Shown here in pieces: positions 1-9,092 of a stretch of 46,857 bases of DNA; position 1 is the first letter of the stretch, and every line of letters starts with the position of its first letter. Below the pieces are notes generated by a model. The model searched no databases. It was given only the letters and a program-made list of their open reading frames with translations, and was not told where the DNA came from. Source of the DNA: Hydrogenophaga sp. (GTDB taxonomy: Bacteria > Pseudomonadota > Gammaproteobacteria > Burkholderiales > Burkholderiaceae_C); NCBI GenBank assembly GCA_030653975.1, contig JAURYH010000003.1, positions 1-46,857 of the forward strand. Direction: 5' to 3'. A program made the translations under genes and the position numbers.

Positions 1-234
1 CAGACCGAGGCCGTGGCCACCGCGGCCATCCCCAACTTCCTCGTGACCCACAGCGGTGTCTCCGATGACGTCGCCTACCGCATGGCCAAGGCCATGTACG
101 ACAACATCGACACGCTCTACGCCGCCCACAACGCGGCCAAGAACATCAAGCGCGAGAACGCCATCAAGGGCATGCCCGTGCCCCTGCACCCTGGCGCCGA
201 GCGCTACTACAAGGAAGTCGGTCTGATCAAGTAA
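1..234 (+). CDS. TAXI-family TRAP transporter solute receptor (3' end)
   Basis: This is the last 77 codons of a gene that begins left of the window; the frame is open from base 1 and stops with TAA at 232-234. The tail has the helical ending usual for TAXI periplasmic receptors, with a 'VSDDVAYRMAKAMYDN' stretch followed by 'PLHPGAERYYKEVG', which is typical of this family's C-terminus. The protein would bind a small organic solute in the periplasm and deliver it to the permease encoded 54 bases downstream. The ligand cannot be told from this fragment. Family call is supported by both the motif and the neighbouring fused TRAP permease. Confidence 0.85.
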   Translation, partial: QTEAVATAAIPNFLVTHSGVSDDVAYRMAKAMYDNIDTLYAAHNAAKNIKRENAIKGMPVPLHPGAERYYKEVGLIK

Positions 235-288
235 CGCCCAGGGCAGACCCGACCCCAGGCATCATCCCATTCGACCATCGAGAATTCC

Positions 289-2322
289 ATGCCAAACCAA
301 AGTTCCAGCGAGACCCCGGCCAGCCCGCTGCGCGGCGCCATCTTCTGGGTCGCGATCGCCTTCTCCGCCTACCAGCTCTGGATGGCATCGTTTCATCCGC
401 TCTCCAGCCAGGTGATCCGTTCCATTCACGTCGGCTTCGTGCTGCTGATGATCTTCGCGCTGTTCCCGCCAATGGACGGGCGCTCGGGCCCCTGGCGCGC
501 GCTGGGCTGGCTGCTGGGCATCGCGGGATTTGCCACCGGCCTGTACCAGTGGGTGTTCGAGGCCGACCTGACGCTGCGCGCCGGCGATCTCACGCAGGCC
601 GACTGGATGGTGGGCGTGTTGCTGATCGCGCTGGTGTTCGAAGCCGCACGCCGCGTCATGGGCTGGGGCCTGCCCCTGGTGTGCCTGACCTTCCTGCTCT
701 ACGCCCTGTTCGGCCAGCACCTGCCGGGGGCCATGGCCCACCGCGGCTACGGCGTGGACCAGGTGGTGAGCACGCTGGGCTTCGGCACCGAAGGCCTGTA
801 CGGCACGCCGACCTACGTGTCGTCCACCTACATCTTCCTGTTCATCCTGTTCGGCGCCTTCCTGGAACAGGCCGGCATGATCCGCCTGTTCAACGACTTC
901 GCCATGGGCACCGTGGGGCACACGCGCGGCGGCCCGGCCAAGGTGTCGGTGATCTCCTCCGGGCTGATGGGCACCATCAATGGCTCGGGCGTGGCCAACG
1001 TGGTCACCACCGGGCAGTTCACCATCCCGCTGATGAAACGCTTCGGTTACAGCCCGGCGTTCGCCGGCGGCGTCGAAGCCACGGCCAGCATGGGCGGGCA
1101 GATCATGCCGCCGGTGATGGGGGCGGTGGCCTTCATCATGGCCGAAACCATCAACGTGCCTTACATCGACATCGTCAAGGCGGCGCTGATCCCGGCCATC
1201 CTGTATTTCGTCACCGCCTTCTGGATGGTGCATCTGGAAGCGGGGCGCAAGGGCCTGATGGGTTTGCCCAAGGACGAGTGCCCCAACCCCTGGACCGCGG
1301 TGCGCGAGCGCTGGTACCTGCTGCTGCCACTGGTGGGGCTGGTGGCCCTGCTCTTCTCGGGTTACACGCCGCTGTTTTCGGGCTCGGTGGGCCTGGGCCT
1401 GACCGTGATCCTGATCTTCGGTGCCGCGGTGATCAGCGGGGTCAAGGCCCCGGCGCTGCGCGGCCTGGCCTGGGTGCTGCTGGGTTTTGCCTGCGCCGGC
1501 TTCTTCCAGTTCGGTGTCGGCACCTTCTTCGTGGTGAGCGCCTTGCTGGTGGCGCTGACCTACATCCTGCGCCGGGGCGGTGACGCGCGTGCGCTGGCGG
1601 TGAAGGCACTGGTGGACGGCGCACGCCATGCCCTGCCGGTGGCGATCGCCTGCGCGCTGGTGGGCGTGATCATCGGCGTGATCAACCTCACCGGTGTGGC
1701 CGCCGAGCTGGGCGGCCACATCATCGCCATCGGCCGCGAAAGCCTGTTCCTGGCGCTGCTGCTGACCATGGTGACCTGCCTGGTGCTGGGCATGGGCATC
1801 CCCACCATTCCCAACTACATCATCACCAGTTCCCTGGCCGCGCCCGTGCTGCTGGAGCTGGGCGTGCCGCTGATCGTCTCGCACATGTTCGTTTTCTACT
1901 TCGGCATCATGGCCGACCTTACGCCACCGGTGGCCCTGGCCTGCTTCGCGGCAGCGCCCATCGCGCGTGAGAGCGGCCTGAAGATCAGCATGCAGGCCAT
2001 TCGCGTGGCCATCGCCGGCTTCATCGTGCCCTTCATGGCGGTGTACAGCCCGGCGCTCATGCTGCAGACCGGCGACTGGATGGACACCGTCTGGATCGTC
2101 TTCAAGGCGCTGGTGGCGATTGCCATGTGGGGTGCGGGCGCCATCGGCTTCCTGTTCGGCCGACTCAACCCGGTGGAACGCATCGTGGCCATCGTCTCGG
2201 CCAGCTTCCTCGTCGTGGCGCTGCCGCTGACCGACGAGATCGGGCTGGGCGCCGTGGCCGTGTTCCTGGCCTGGCATGCCTGGCGCACGCGCCAGCAGCG
2301 CGCCCTGAGCGACGTGCGCTGA
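289..2322 (+). CDS. TRAP transporter permease, fused small and large subunits (TAXI type)
   Basis: This 677-residue polytopic inner-membrane protein is the energised channel of a TAXI-type TRAP transporter. The N-terminal ~170 residues hold several hydrophobic segments corresponding to the small DctQ-like subunit; the rest is the DctM-like large subunit. Conserved large-subunit signatures are visible: 'GTINGSGVANVVTTG' near residue 228, 'ASMGGQIMPPVMGA' near residue 270 and 'GMGIPTIPNYI' near residue 502. The fusion and the length are normal for the TAXI branch. It follows its receptor by 54 bases and precedes a DUF1850 gene by 9 bases, so the three form one transport operon. The substrate is unknown. 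There is no obvious link to the polysaccharide locus downstream. Confidence 0.93.
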   Translation: MPNQSSSETPASPLRGAIFWVAIAFSAYQLWMASFHPLSSQVIRSIHVGFVLLMIFALFPPMDGRSGPWRALGWLLGIAGFATGLYQWVFEADLTLRAGDLTQADWMVGVLLIALVFEAARRVMGWGLPLVCLTFLLYALFGQHLPGAMAHRGYGVDQVVSTLGFGTEGLYGTPTYVSSTYIFLFILFGAFLEQAGMIRLFNDFAMGTVGHTRGGPAKVSVISSGLMGTINGSGVANVVTTGQFTIPLMKRFGYSPAFAGGVEATASMGGQIMPPVMGAVAFIMAETINVPYIDIVKAALIPAILYFVTAFWMVHLEAGRKGLMGLPKDECPNPWTAVRERWYLLLPLVGLVALLFSGYTPLFSGSVGLGLTVILIFGAAVISGVKAPALRGLAWVLLGFACAGFFQFGVGTFFVVSALLVALTYILRRGGDARALAVKALVDGARHALPVAIACALVGVIIGVINLTGVAAELGGHIIAIGRESLFLALLLTMVTCLVLGMGIPTIPNYIITSSLAAPVLLELGVPLIVSHMFVFYFGIMADLTPPVALACFAAAPIARESGLKISMQAIRVAIAGFIVPFMAVYSPALMLQTGDWMDTVWIVFKALVAIAMWGAGAIGFLFGRLNPVERIVAIVSASFLVVALPLTDEIGLGAVAVFLAWHAWRTRQQRALSDVR

Positions 2323-2331
2323 TCGCTCGCC

Positions 2332-2763
2332 ATGCCCGTGCTCGGTGTCTGTCTGGCTCTGGCGGCATCGGGCTCAACGGTGCCGCCGGTGTTCGTGCCG
2401 GCCGAGCGCTTCACGCTGGCCTGGACGCATTCGATCGAAAAAGTACGCTGGGAGGAGGACTACGCCGTGGTCGCCACTGGCGTCGCCGGACAGCCCCCGG
2501 TGCTGCAGGCGCTGGGGGCGCGTGTGCGCGGCTCGGCCGCCGGCATGGAGCCGCCCGACGACGCGGTGCTGCGCAACGGCTGGTACGAGTACACACCCCG
2601 CATGTGGACACCGCAGGGCCTGCGGCTCACCCGCTCGCCCTACACCGCCGACTACGCCTGGTGTGTTGGCGGCCGCTGCGAGCTGCTGGCCCAATGGTTG
2701 CCGTCAGATGGCGGCGTCACCCTGCTCACCCCCTGCATCCAACCACCCACCGGCGCGCGATGA
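2332..2763 (+). CDS. DUF1850 domain protein, TRAP-associated
   Basis: A 143-residue protein starting with ATG nine bases after the permease stop. The residues 'FTLAWTHSIEKVRWEEDY' near positions 26-43, a 'GSAAGMEPP' segment and a later 'NGWYEYTP' match the compact DUF1850 family, whose genes commonly sit beside fused TAXI TRAP permeases. The first ~20 residues are hydrophobic, so the protein may be exported or membrane-tethered. Its function is not known; an accessory role in the transporter is inferred from gene neighbourhood only. Confidence 0.8.
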   Translation: MPVLGVCLALAASGSTVPPVFVPAERFTLAWTHSIEKVRWEEDYAVVATGVAGQPPVLQALGARVRGSAAGMEPPDDAVLRNGWYEYTPRMWTPQGLRLTRSPYTADYAWCVGGRCELLAQWLPSDGGVTLLTPCIQPPTGAR

Positions 2764-2796
2764 CCCGTTGACATCGCCGGCGGCAAAGCCCAAGGT

Positions 2797-3714
2797 ATGC
2801 TCGCGCCGGTGAACTTCGCCCAGCTGCTCTTTCCCGACTTTTCGCTCATCCTGATCGGTTACCTGCTCTGTCGTTTCACCGCACTCGACCGCAAGGTCTG
2901 GGAGCCGATCGAGAGCCTGGTTTACTACTTCCTGTTCCCGGTGCTGCTGTTTCACTCCATCGTGAAAAGCCCACTGGACCTGGGCGCCACCTCCAGCCTC
3001 ATGGCCGCCGGCTTCACGCTCGGCCTGCTGGGCATCGCGCTCTCGTATTCGCTGCCACACTGGCCCTGGCTGGGCCGCCGGCTGGATGTGCGGCTGCACG
3101 CCGCCAGCGCACAGATCGGCTTTCGCTTCAATTCCTTCATCGCCCTGGCGCTGGCCAGCAAGGTGGCCGGGCCGCAGGGCCTGCAACTCATTGCCGTGAT
3201 CATCGGCGTGTGCGTGCCGCTGTTCAACGTGGGCGCGGTCTGGCCCATGGCCCGCCACGCGCAGAAACACTTCGCGGGCGAGCTGCTGCGCAATCCGTTG
3301 ATCATCGGCACCGCTTCGGGCCTGATCGCCAACCTGATGGGCTTCCAGATTCCGGACTGGCTGGAACCCTCGGTGAGCCGCATCGGCCAGGCTTCTCTCG
3401 CGCTGGGCCTCATGGCCGCGGGCGCCGGCATGCAACTGGGATCCCTGCAGGCGGCCAAGACGCTGGGGGTGCTGGTACTGGCCGTGAAACACCTGGCCAT
3501 GCCGCTCATGGCCTTTGGTCTGGCCCGGCTGTTCCGGCTGGACACCACACAGACCACGGTGCTGCTCATGTTCTCGGCGGTACCGACGGCCTCCAGCTGC
3601 TATGTGCTGGCCGCCCGCATGGGCTACAACGGACCGTATGTGGCCGGGCTGGTCACGCTGTCCACGCTCCTGGGGATGGTGAGTCTGCCTTTCGCGCTGG
3701 GTGTGCTGGCATGA
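2797..3714 (+). CDS. AEC-family transporter (auxin efflux carrier-like permease)
   Basis: A 305-residue protein made almost wholly of hydrophobic segments, roughly ten, in the two-repeat arrangement of the auxin efflux carrier (AEC/MdcF) superfamily. Recognisable parts are the N-terminal 'FPDFSLILIGYLLCRF', a mid-protein 'RNPLIIGTASGLIANLMG' and 'FSAVPTASSCYVLAARMG' near residue 260. It probably moves a carboxylate or other small anion across the inner membrane; the substrate cannot be predicted. ATG at 2797 is used; a GTG four codons later is possible. A consensus -35 hexamer TTGACA lies at 2768-2773 but no convincing -10 follows at proper spacing, so an own promoter is only possible. Confidence 0.88.
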   Translation: MLAPVNFAQLLFPDFSLILIGYLLCRFTALDRKVWEPIESLVYYFLFPVLLFHSIVKSPLDLGATSSLMAAGFTLGLLGIALSYSLPHWPWLGRRLDVRLHAASAQIGFRFNSFIALALASKVAGPQGLQLIAVIIGVCVPLFNVGAVWPMARHAQKHFAGELLRNPLIIGTASGLIANLMGFQIPDWLEPSVSRIGQASLALGLMAAGAGMQLGSLQAAKTLGVLVLAVKHLAMPLMAFGLARLFRLDTTQTTVLLMFSAVPTASSCYVLAARMGYNGPYVAGLVTLSTLLGMVSLPFALGVLA

Positions 3715-3992
3715 ACAGACAGGCCGTTGTGGCAAAATGAGTAGCTTTGTTGCAAGGTCTGGTGGCGTTGCGCAGCAACAGGACGGGGTATCAGTGTCCA
3801 TCAACCGGTTCTGTCCGCCGGCTGACGAGATCAACAGCCCCCTGAGTCGGGCTCAGGTAGCCCGCCAGCCCCATCGGTCGGTGGGCACCAGACCGCCGCC
3901 AAAGGCGGCTTGAACCATCGTTGAACGGTGGTGGGCCGCACCCATGCAAGTTTGTGGCTGGCCAGCAGCGCCAGTGAATCAAAGGCTATTTC
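3715..3992 (+). other. Non-coding leader with consecutive stem-loops before ugd
   Basis: No plausible gene is seen in these 278 bases between the AEC carrier and ugd. Several inverted repeats follow one another: GTTGC-GCA-GCAAC at 3767-3779, CTGAG-5 nt-CTCAG at 3842-3856, GCCCGCC...GGTGGGC at about 3860-3886 (one G-U pair), GCCGCC-AAA-GGCGGC at 3895-3909, and ACCATCG-5 nt-CGGTGGT at about 3914-3932. No T-run follows any of them, so they are not classical intrinsic terminators. A weak -10-like CAAAAT lies at 3733-3738. The region probably carries the promoter and 5' leader of the polysaccharide locus, but no named riboswitch was recognised. Confidence 0.45.
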
Positions 3993-5159
3993 ATGAAAAT
4001 CGCGGTCGCAGGCACCGGTTATGTTGGACTGTCTAACGCGGTGCTGTTGTCCCAGCACCATGAAGTGGTGGCACTGGACATCGTCCCGGAAAAAGTCGAG
4101 CTGATCAACGCGCGCAAGAGCCCGGTCGTTGACCTCGACATCGAGGACTTTCTGGCCCACCGGGTACTCAACCTGCGCGCCACGCTGGACAAAGAAGATG
4201 CTTACGCGGGTGCGGCCTTCGTCATCATCGCCACGCCGACCGACTACGACGCCGAAACGAACTGTTTCAACACAAGCTCGGTCGAGGCCGTGATCCGCGA
4301 CGTGATGCGCATCAACCCGGAAGCCGTGATGGTGATCAAGTCCACGGTGCCGGTGGGCTACACGGCCAGAATCCGGGAGCAGACCGGCTGCAAAAACCTG
4401 ATGTTCTCTCCCGAGTTCCTGCGCGAGGGCAAGGCTCTGCACGACAACCTGCACCCTTCGCGCATCATCGTTGGTGAACGTTCTGAACGCGCGAAAGTAT
4501 TCGCGAATCTGCTGATGGAGGGGGCCCACAAGAAGGACATCCCGGTCCTGTATGTGGACTCGACCGAAGCAGAAGCCGTCAAGCTGTTTTCCAACACCTA
4601 CCTCGCGATGCGGGTGGCCTACTTCAACGAACTGGACACCTACGCAGCCTCGCACAACCTCGACTCCCGGCAGATCATAGAAGGAGTGGGTCTGGACCCC
4701 CGCATCGGCAGTCACTACAACAACCCGTCGTTTGGCTATGGCGGCTACTGCCTGCCCAAAGACACCAAGCAGATGCTGGCCAACTACAGGGAAGTGCCGC
4801 AAAACCTGATCCAGGCCATCGTGCAGTCGAACACAACGCGGAAGGACTTCATCGCCGAAAGCATCCTGCGCAAGCACCCCCGGACCGTAGGCGTGTACCG
4901 GCTGATCATGAAAGCCGGCTCCGACAACTTCCGCTCGTCCAGCATCCAGGGCATCATGAAACGCATCAAGGCCAAGGGCATCCGCGTCATCATCTACGAG
5001 CCGACCCTGACCGAGACCGAGTTCTTCCACTCACCGGTGATCAACGACCTGGAAGCGTTCAAGCGCGAGGCGGACATCATCGTCACCAACCGCCTGACCA
5101 GCAGCCTCGCGGATGTCGAAGACAAGGTCTTCACGCGAGATCTGTTTGGCAGCGACTGA
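3993..5159 (+). CDS. ugd: UDP-glucose 6-dehydrogenase
   Basis: Oxidises UDP-glucose to UDP-glucuronate with two NAD+, in the cytoplasm. The 388-residue protein has the length of E. coli Ugd and very similar sequence throughout. It shows the N-terminal nucleotide-binding '[10 protein letters not shown]' (residues 7-16), 'STVPVG' (117-122), 'SPEFLREG' (139-146), and the catalytic cysteine at residue 253 within '[13 protein letters not shown]'. The C-terminus ends in 'RDLFGSD', as in the enterobacterial enzyme. It is the first biosynthetic gene of the locus, after the structured leader. Its product could be used directly or converted to UDP-xylose by the UXS-like enzyme encoded at 24919-25872. 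Confidence 0.96.
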   Translation: MKIAVAGTGYVGLSNAVLLSQHHEVVALDIVPEKVELINARKSPVVDLDIEDFLAHRVLNLRATLDKEDAYAGAAFVIIATPTDYDAETNCFNTSSVEAVIRDVMRINPEAVMVIKSTVPVGYTARIREQTGCKNLMFSPEFLREGKALHDNLHPSRIIVGERSERAKVFANLLMEGAHKKDIPVLYVDSTEAEAVKLFSNTYLAMRVAYFNELDTYAASHNLDSRQIIEGVGLDPRIGSHYNNPSFGYGGYCLPKDTKQMLANYREVPQNLIQAIVQSNTTRKDFIAESILRKHPRTVGVYRLIMKAGSDNFRSSSIQGIMKRIKAKGIRVIIYEPTLTETEFFHSPVINDLEAFKREADIIVTNRLTSSLADVEDKVFTRDLFGSD

Positions 5160-5228
5160 GCCCCGTTTGCTGTCGCCATCCCGCCTGCCTCCCCTGACCC
5201 TCAGTCTCTTCTGAAATCGAAAACTGTC

Positions 5229-7025
5229 ATGAAACCCGCCCTCTTTTCATTGACACTGCTGCTGTCGAGCATGATCCTGGCCGGCTGCGCCAGCTCAGGA
5301 TCAAGCGCACCCGCAGTCAACAATCCGTTCAGCAAGACCGGCAGCAGCAACCTGGGAGAGGTCAGGGTCAACACCCTGCGGGTGTTCGGTGACAGCTACT
5401 CCGATCCTTCGTTCACCAGTTCCATCGGCACCATCAACTGGGCTTCCCAGCTGCAAGCCCGCGGCCTGGTCAGCCAGACCGACAACTATGCGATCGGTGG
5501 CGCCCGCGCCATGACGGGTGAACGCCGCGCGTTCGACCAGCAGATCAACACCGCACTGGCGAGCAACACACCCATCGCGGACGGTGACCTCACCGTCGTC
5601 TACCTGGGCCACAACGACATCGGCAGGCTGGGCAGCCCGGATGGGCTGGTGCGTTCGACAACGGGCTACAAGGCCGGCGTGGAGCGCCTGATACAGGCGG
5701 GCGCAACCACCGAGAACCGCCGGCTGTTCGTCACCCAGCTGCACGACTGGAGCCGTGGGCCCGGCGTGGCGGATGGCACCGCTCACCAGGTCAGAGCCTG
5801 GAACACCATGCTGGCCGGCATCGCCAACAGCCACCCGAACATCATCGCCGTGGACATGTACACGGTGTTCGAGCGCGTTTTTGCCACGCCCGGGCAATAC
5901 GGGTTCACCAACGTCACCACCGCCGACCCTTCGCGCTCCGCCGTCGACGCCCTCTATCACGACGCCACCCATTTCGGCAACCGTGGCCAGGACATCATCA
6001 CCCGGGTCTACCAGCACTACCTGACCCGCGGCTGGGACTGGGCCAATGCCGTGAGCGCTGGCGCCGAGGCCGCCGGTCGCATCAACCAGGACATCGACAA
6101 CGGCACCCTGGTGTTGAGCCTGAACGGCCACAAGGCCCTGCAACCCGGCTACCGCCTGGTGGCGCTGGGCATGGACCGGCAACAACCGTTCCATTTCCAG
6201 ACCCGGGAAAACCGGGTGTTCCAGCCGTTTGCCCCGGCCCGTCAGAACGGCGCGCCCTTCCCGTCCGGACTGGCCCTGGACATGGACGTCGGATCCGCAC
6301 AAGGCTCCGGCCAGGGCCGGGTGGGCGTGGCCCTGTTCCAGAACAATGAGACCGAGTACCTGACCACAGCGGCAGTGCGGAATTCGCGGCAGGTTTCGTC
6401 AGATGCCGTGTCGCTCTACTGGCACAAACCGCTCTCGGGCTTCCTGCTCAGCGGCCAGCTCTCCAATCTGGACCTGAGCTTCAGCAACAACGCCCAAGAC
6501 GACATGGTCAACCGCACGCTGGTCAACAAGCACCGTGGCAGCACCTGGTCGTTCGAGAACAAGCTGCGTTACCCGCTGCGCAGCGGTGCTTTCAACATCA
6601 CCCCCTGGATGTCGCTGACCAGCCAGTCGCACCAGTTGGACCCGGCCCTGACCCAGGCGCTGTACACGACCGATGTGCACTACAGCTCCAACCGTGTGGA
6701 CGAGCTGCTCTCCGGACTGGGGCTGGACATCCAGTCCGACCCCATCTACCTCGGTGGCAACAGGCAACTGCAGCTCGGCGGCAGCATCCACCACACGGCC
6801 AGCCTCTACCGCGATGCGATCCAGGTATCGATGCAGGAAACCGGTGCGCCCGGCGTGGTGCAGCGCGAAGTATTCCCGACCTCCAGAATCAGCCGGACCC
6901 AGCTGGGTCTGCAGGCCTCGCTGGACGTGGCCAGGAATCTGCGATTCAGTGCGAGCTTCGGAGCACGGCTGCAGGACATGAAGAGTACCTCGAGCGTGCT
7001 GCTGCTGGCCAACTTCCGTTACTGA
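5229..7025 (+). CDS. Lipid-anchored GDSL/SGNH esterase with autotransporter barrel
   Basis: A 598-residue protein with a lipoprotein signal: residues 1-20 end in the lipobox 'ILAGC', with C20 the predicted lipidated residue. The passenger (about 47-290) is an SGNH/GDSL hydrolase: block I 'VFGDSYSD' with S56, block III 'GHND' with N129, and 'DATH' supplying D245 and H248. The remaining ~290 residues alternate polar and hydrophobic residues and end in the aromatic 'NFRY', as autotransporter beta-barrels do. Known relatives are EstA-type esterase autotransporters, though these normally have an ordinary signal peptide. It should act at the outer surface, perhaps on acyl groups of lipids or of the locus polysaccharide; that target is inference. 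Its barrel-plus-lipobox combination is unusual. Confidence 0.88.
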   Translation: MKPALFSLTLLLSSMILAGCASSGSSAPAVNNPFSKTGSSNLGEVRVNTLRVFGDSYSDPSFTSSIGTINWASQLQARGLVSQTDNYAIGGARAMTGERRAFDQQINTALASNTPIADGDLTVVYLGHNDIGRLGSPDGLVRSTTGYKAGVERLIQAGATTENRRLFVTQLHDWSRGPGVADGTAHQVRAWNTMLAGIANSHPNIIAVDMYTVFERVFATPGQYGFTNVTTADPSRSAVDALYHDATHFGNRGQDIITRVYQHYLTRGWDWANAVSAGAEAAGRINQDIDNGTLVLSLNGHKALQPGYRLVALGMDRQQPFHFQTRENRVFQPFAPARQNGAPFPSGLALDMDVGSAQGSGQGRVGVALFQNNETEYLTTAAVRNSRQVSSDAVSLYWHKPLSGFLLSGQLSNLDLSFSNNAQDDMVNRTLVNKHRGSTWSFENKLRYPLRSGAFNITPWMSLTSQSHQLDPALTQALYTTDVHYSSNRVDELLSGLGLDIQSDPIYLGGNRQLQLGGSIHHTASLYRDAIQVSMQETGAPGVVQREVFPTSRISRTQLGLQASLDVARNLRFSASFGARLQDMKSTSSVLLLANFRY

Positions 7026-7036
7026 GTCCGTCGTTC

Positions 7037-8107
7037 ATGAAAATCCTGTATGTCGCCGGTCGCGAAGAGGCTTACTCGCGCACCCGTATCGTCCTGGCCG
7101 CGCTGCGCAACAACGGCTACGAGGTCATCACCTGCCTCCCGCCCGACAAGTCGTTCCGGCACTACCCTGGCCTGCTGCTCAAGACTCTGCTGAACGCGCC
7201 GCATTGTGACGCGGTGGTGGTCGGCTTTTATGGCCAGTTGCTGATGCCGCTCGTGCGACTGCTGACCTGGAAGCCCATCCTGTTCGACATGTACATCACG
7301 ACCTACGACACGATGGTCTTCGACCGGGAGAAAGCCAAGCCCGGGTCCCTCAAGGCCCGGATCTACGGTTTGAGCGACTGGCTGTCCTACAAGGCGGCCA
7401 AGCTGTCCATCCTCGACAGCCACCACGTCATTGCCCACTTCGGCCGCACGATCCACACCGAAACCAGCAAGTTCCGCCGCCTGTTTCTGGCGGTGGATGA
7501 CAGCGTCATCCGACCTGGGCCGCAGCGCCCGGCCGACGGGCAGTTTCTCGTGCATTTTCACGGCGAGTACATCCCCTTTCATGGTGTGCGGCACATCCTG
7601 AAAGCGGCCAAGCTGCTGGAAGGGCAAGGCATCCAGTTCCAGATCGTGGGCAAGGGCATCACCTACGCCGAAGACATGCAGCTGGCGCAGGAGCTTGGCC
7701 TGCCACACGTCACGTTCCTGGACCCGGTGCCCTACGCCGGACTGGCGCAGCTCATGGCCCGCGCCGATGTCTGCCTGGGAATTTTTGGTGACAACGCGCG
7801 CGCCCAGCTGGTGCTGACCAACAAGGTGATTGAAGCCATCGGTGTGGGCAAACCGCTCATCACCAGCCGCAACGCGCCGGTGCAGGAGCTGCTGAAGCAC
7901 GAAGAAAGCGTCTATCTGGTCAACCCGGCCGATCCTCAAGCCCTGGCCGAGGCCATCCTGCGGCTGAAGAACGACGAAGCCCTGCGCACCCGAATCGCGG
8001 CCAACGGTCATGCGGTGTTCCAGGCTTGCTGTTCCACAGAAAAGTTCGGCCAACGGTTCACGGCCATCTTGCAAGAGGTCATGGGCCGGGGCCGCGCATC
8101 CACATGA
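7037..8107 (+). CDS. Glycosyltransferase family 4
   Basis: A 356-residue GT-B enzyme. The N-terminal half starts 'MKILYVAGREEAYSRTRI' and the C-terminal donor domain runs from about residue 165 ('FLVHFHGEYIPFHG'), with 'IVGKG' near residue 210 and 'NKVIEAIGVGKPLI' near 270, where the last Glu of the usual E-x7-E motif is kept and the first is replaced by Leu; this variant is common in family members of the NKxxE type. It should transfer a sugar from an activated nucleotide donor to the lipid-linked glycan at the cytoplasmic face. Donor and acceptor are unknown. The stop overlaps the next start as ATGA, so the two genes are translationally coupled. Confidence 0.88.
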   Translation: MKILYVAGREEAYSRTRIVLAALRNNGYEVITCLPPDKSFRHYPGLLLKTLLNAPHCDAVVVGFYGQLLMPLVRLLTWKPILFDMYITTYDTMVFDREKAKPGSLKARIYGLSDWLSYKAAKLSILDSHHVIAHFGRTIHTETSKFRRLFLAVDDSVIRPGPQRPADGQFLVHFHGEYIPFHGVRHILKAAKLLEGQGIQFQIVGKGITYAEDMQLAQELGLPHVTFLDPVPYAGLAQLMARADVCLGIFGDNARAQLVLTNKVIEAIGVGKPLITSRNAPVQELLKHEESVYLVNPADPQALAEAILRLKNDEALRTRIAANGHAVFQACCSTEKFGQRFTAILQEVMGRGRAST

Positions 8108-9033
8108 CACCCCGCCAGCTCTTCAAATGGGCTTCCTACGCGCTGGTGGCGCTGGCCTTCTATTTTTTCCTCTCCGAGCTGAGCAAGCGGCTCGCTGAAA
8201 TTCCACCCATCCACTGGGATGCTTGGGGCGTGGCTGCTGCGGTGCTGTCGGTCGCTGGCGTGGCTCTGACCATTGCGCTCAATGGCGTCATGTGGCGCGC
8301 CCTGCTGAAAGACCAAGGTGTGGACCTGGCGCCCAGCAAGGCCAAGCAGATCATCGCCATCTCCCAGTTCGGCAAGTACCTGCCGGGCAACGTCGGCCAT
8401 TTCGCCGGTCGCGCTGCCCTGGGTCATGCAGCGGGGATTCCCTACACCGTGACGCTGGGCACCATCCTGATCGAAACCCTGTGGAACCTGGCGGTCGGCA
8501 CCGGCTTCGCCGCGGTGGCGCTGCTGCTCTATTCAGACAGCCTGCGTTCCCTCATGCCGCATGCCATCGGGCAGCTGGAACTGGGGCTGCTGACCGTGAG
8601 CCTGACGATCCTCCCCTGGTTCGGCATCGTGACCCTCAACCGCCTGTTTCCAGCCTTGAGCCGGCGCTTGGGGGGCGGCAAGCCCGTGGCCACGCCGTCG
8701 CTGAGGACTTCGCTCATCGTGGGTGCGATCGTCGTCGTCGGTTTCCTGATCCTGGGCGGCATTCTGAAACTGCAGGCACTGTGGCTGTTCGGCGTGGAAA
8801 GCGGTGATTTCCTGACCTTGACCTGCCTGTTCGTCGCCTCGTGGCTGGTCGGCTACGTGATCCCGGGCGCACCCGGCGGGGTGGGCGTGCGGGAGGCCAT
8901 GATGGTGCTCCTCTTCACGCCGGTGGTGGGCGCCGGTGCTGCCGTCGGCCTCGGCGTCAGCATGCGTCTGGCGACCATGCTCGGTGACAGCGTGGCCTTC
9001 CTGCTTGGCCTGTCCAGCAGAAAGTACCGGTGA
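8104..9033 (+). CDS. YbhN/LPG-synthase-like integral membrane protein
   Basis: A 309-residue protein with about eight hydrophobic helices, matching the lysylphosphatidylglycerol synthase transmembrane (UPF0104, YbhN/AglD-like) family. Diagnostic pieces are 'QFGKYLPGNVGHFAGRAALG' near residues 84-103 and 'IPGAPGGVGVREAMMVLLF' near 255-273. The start at 8104 is chosen because it gives an ATGA overlap with the preceding glycosyltransferase; the frame is open further upstream but that part lies inside the other gene. Members without the soluble transferase domain often occur in glycan clusters and are suspected of lipid or lipid-linked sugar handling, but no reaction is established here. Confidence 0.85.
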   Translation: MTPRQLFKWASYALVALAFYFFLSELSKRLAEIPPIHWDAWGVAAAVLSVAGVALTIALNGVMWRALLKDQGVDLAPSKAKQIIAISQFGKYLPGNVGHFAGRAALGHAAGIPYTVTLGTILIETLWNLAVGTGFAAVALLLYSDSLRSLMPHAIGQLELGLLTVSLTILPWFGIVTLNRLFPALSRRLGGGKPVATPSLRTSLIVGAIVVVGFLILGGILKLQALWLFGVESGDFLTLTCLFVASWLVGYVIPGAPGGVGVREAMMVLLFTPVVGAGAAVGLGVSMRLATMLGDSVAFLLGLSSRKYR

Positions 9034-9092
9034 ATGTCCTGAACCCCGGGGCCAGCGCCTCGTGAGGAACGCCCTCTTTTCGCCGAACCTTC

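Noticed and set aside
262..2277. Long open frame on the minus strand opposite the TRAP permease
   Set aside because: Composition is dominated by His, Gln, Arg and Asp without any fold or motif; it is the usual antisense shadow of a GC-rich membrane protein gene.
2768..2796. Promoter for the AEC gene from the TTGACA at 2768
   Set aside because: The -35 is perfect but no -10-like hexamer occurs at 16-18 bases spacing; TATGCT at 2796 is 22 bases away.
3715..3992. JUMPstart/ops element upstream of ugd
   Set aside because: GGTGGCGTTGCG at 3761-3772 is only loosely similar to GGCGGTAGC; the essential core is missing.
3831..5030. Minus-strand open frame across the leader and ugd
   Set aside because: The leader part gives a peptide with a vaguely protein-like look, but most of it is antisense to ugd and it has no recognisable domain or start signal.
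8104..9033. Wzx O-antigen flippase
   Set aside because: The helices and motifs are of the YbhN/LPG-synthase type, with too few segments and none of the Wzx pattern; export is explained by Wzm/Wzt.
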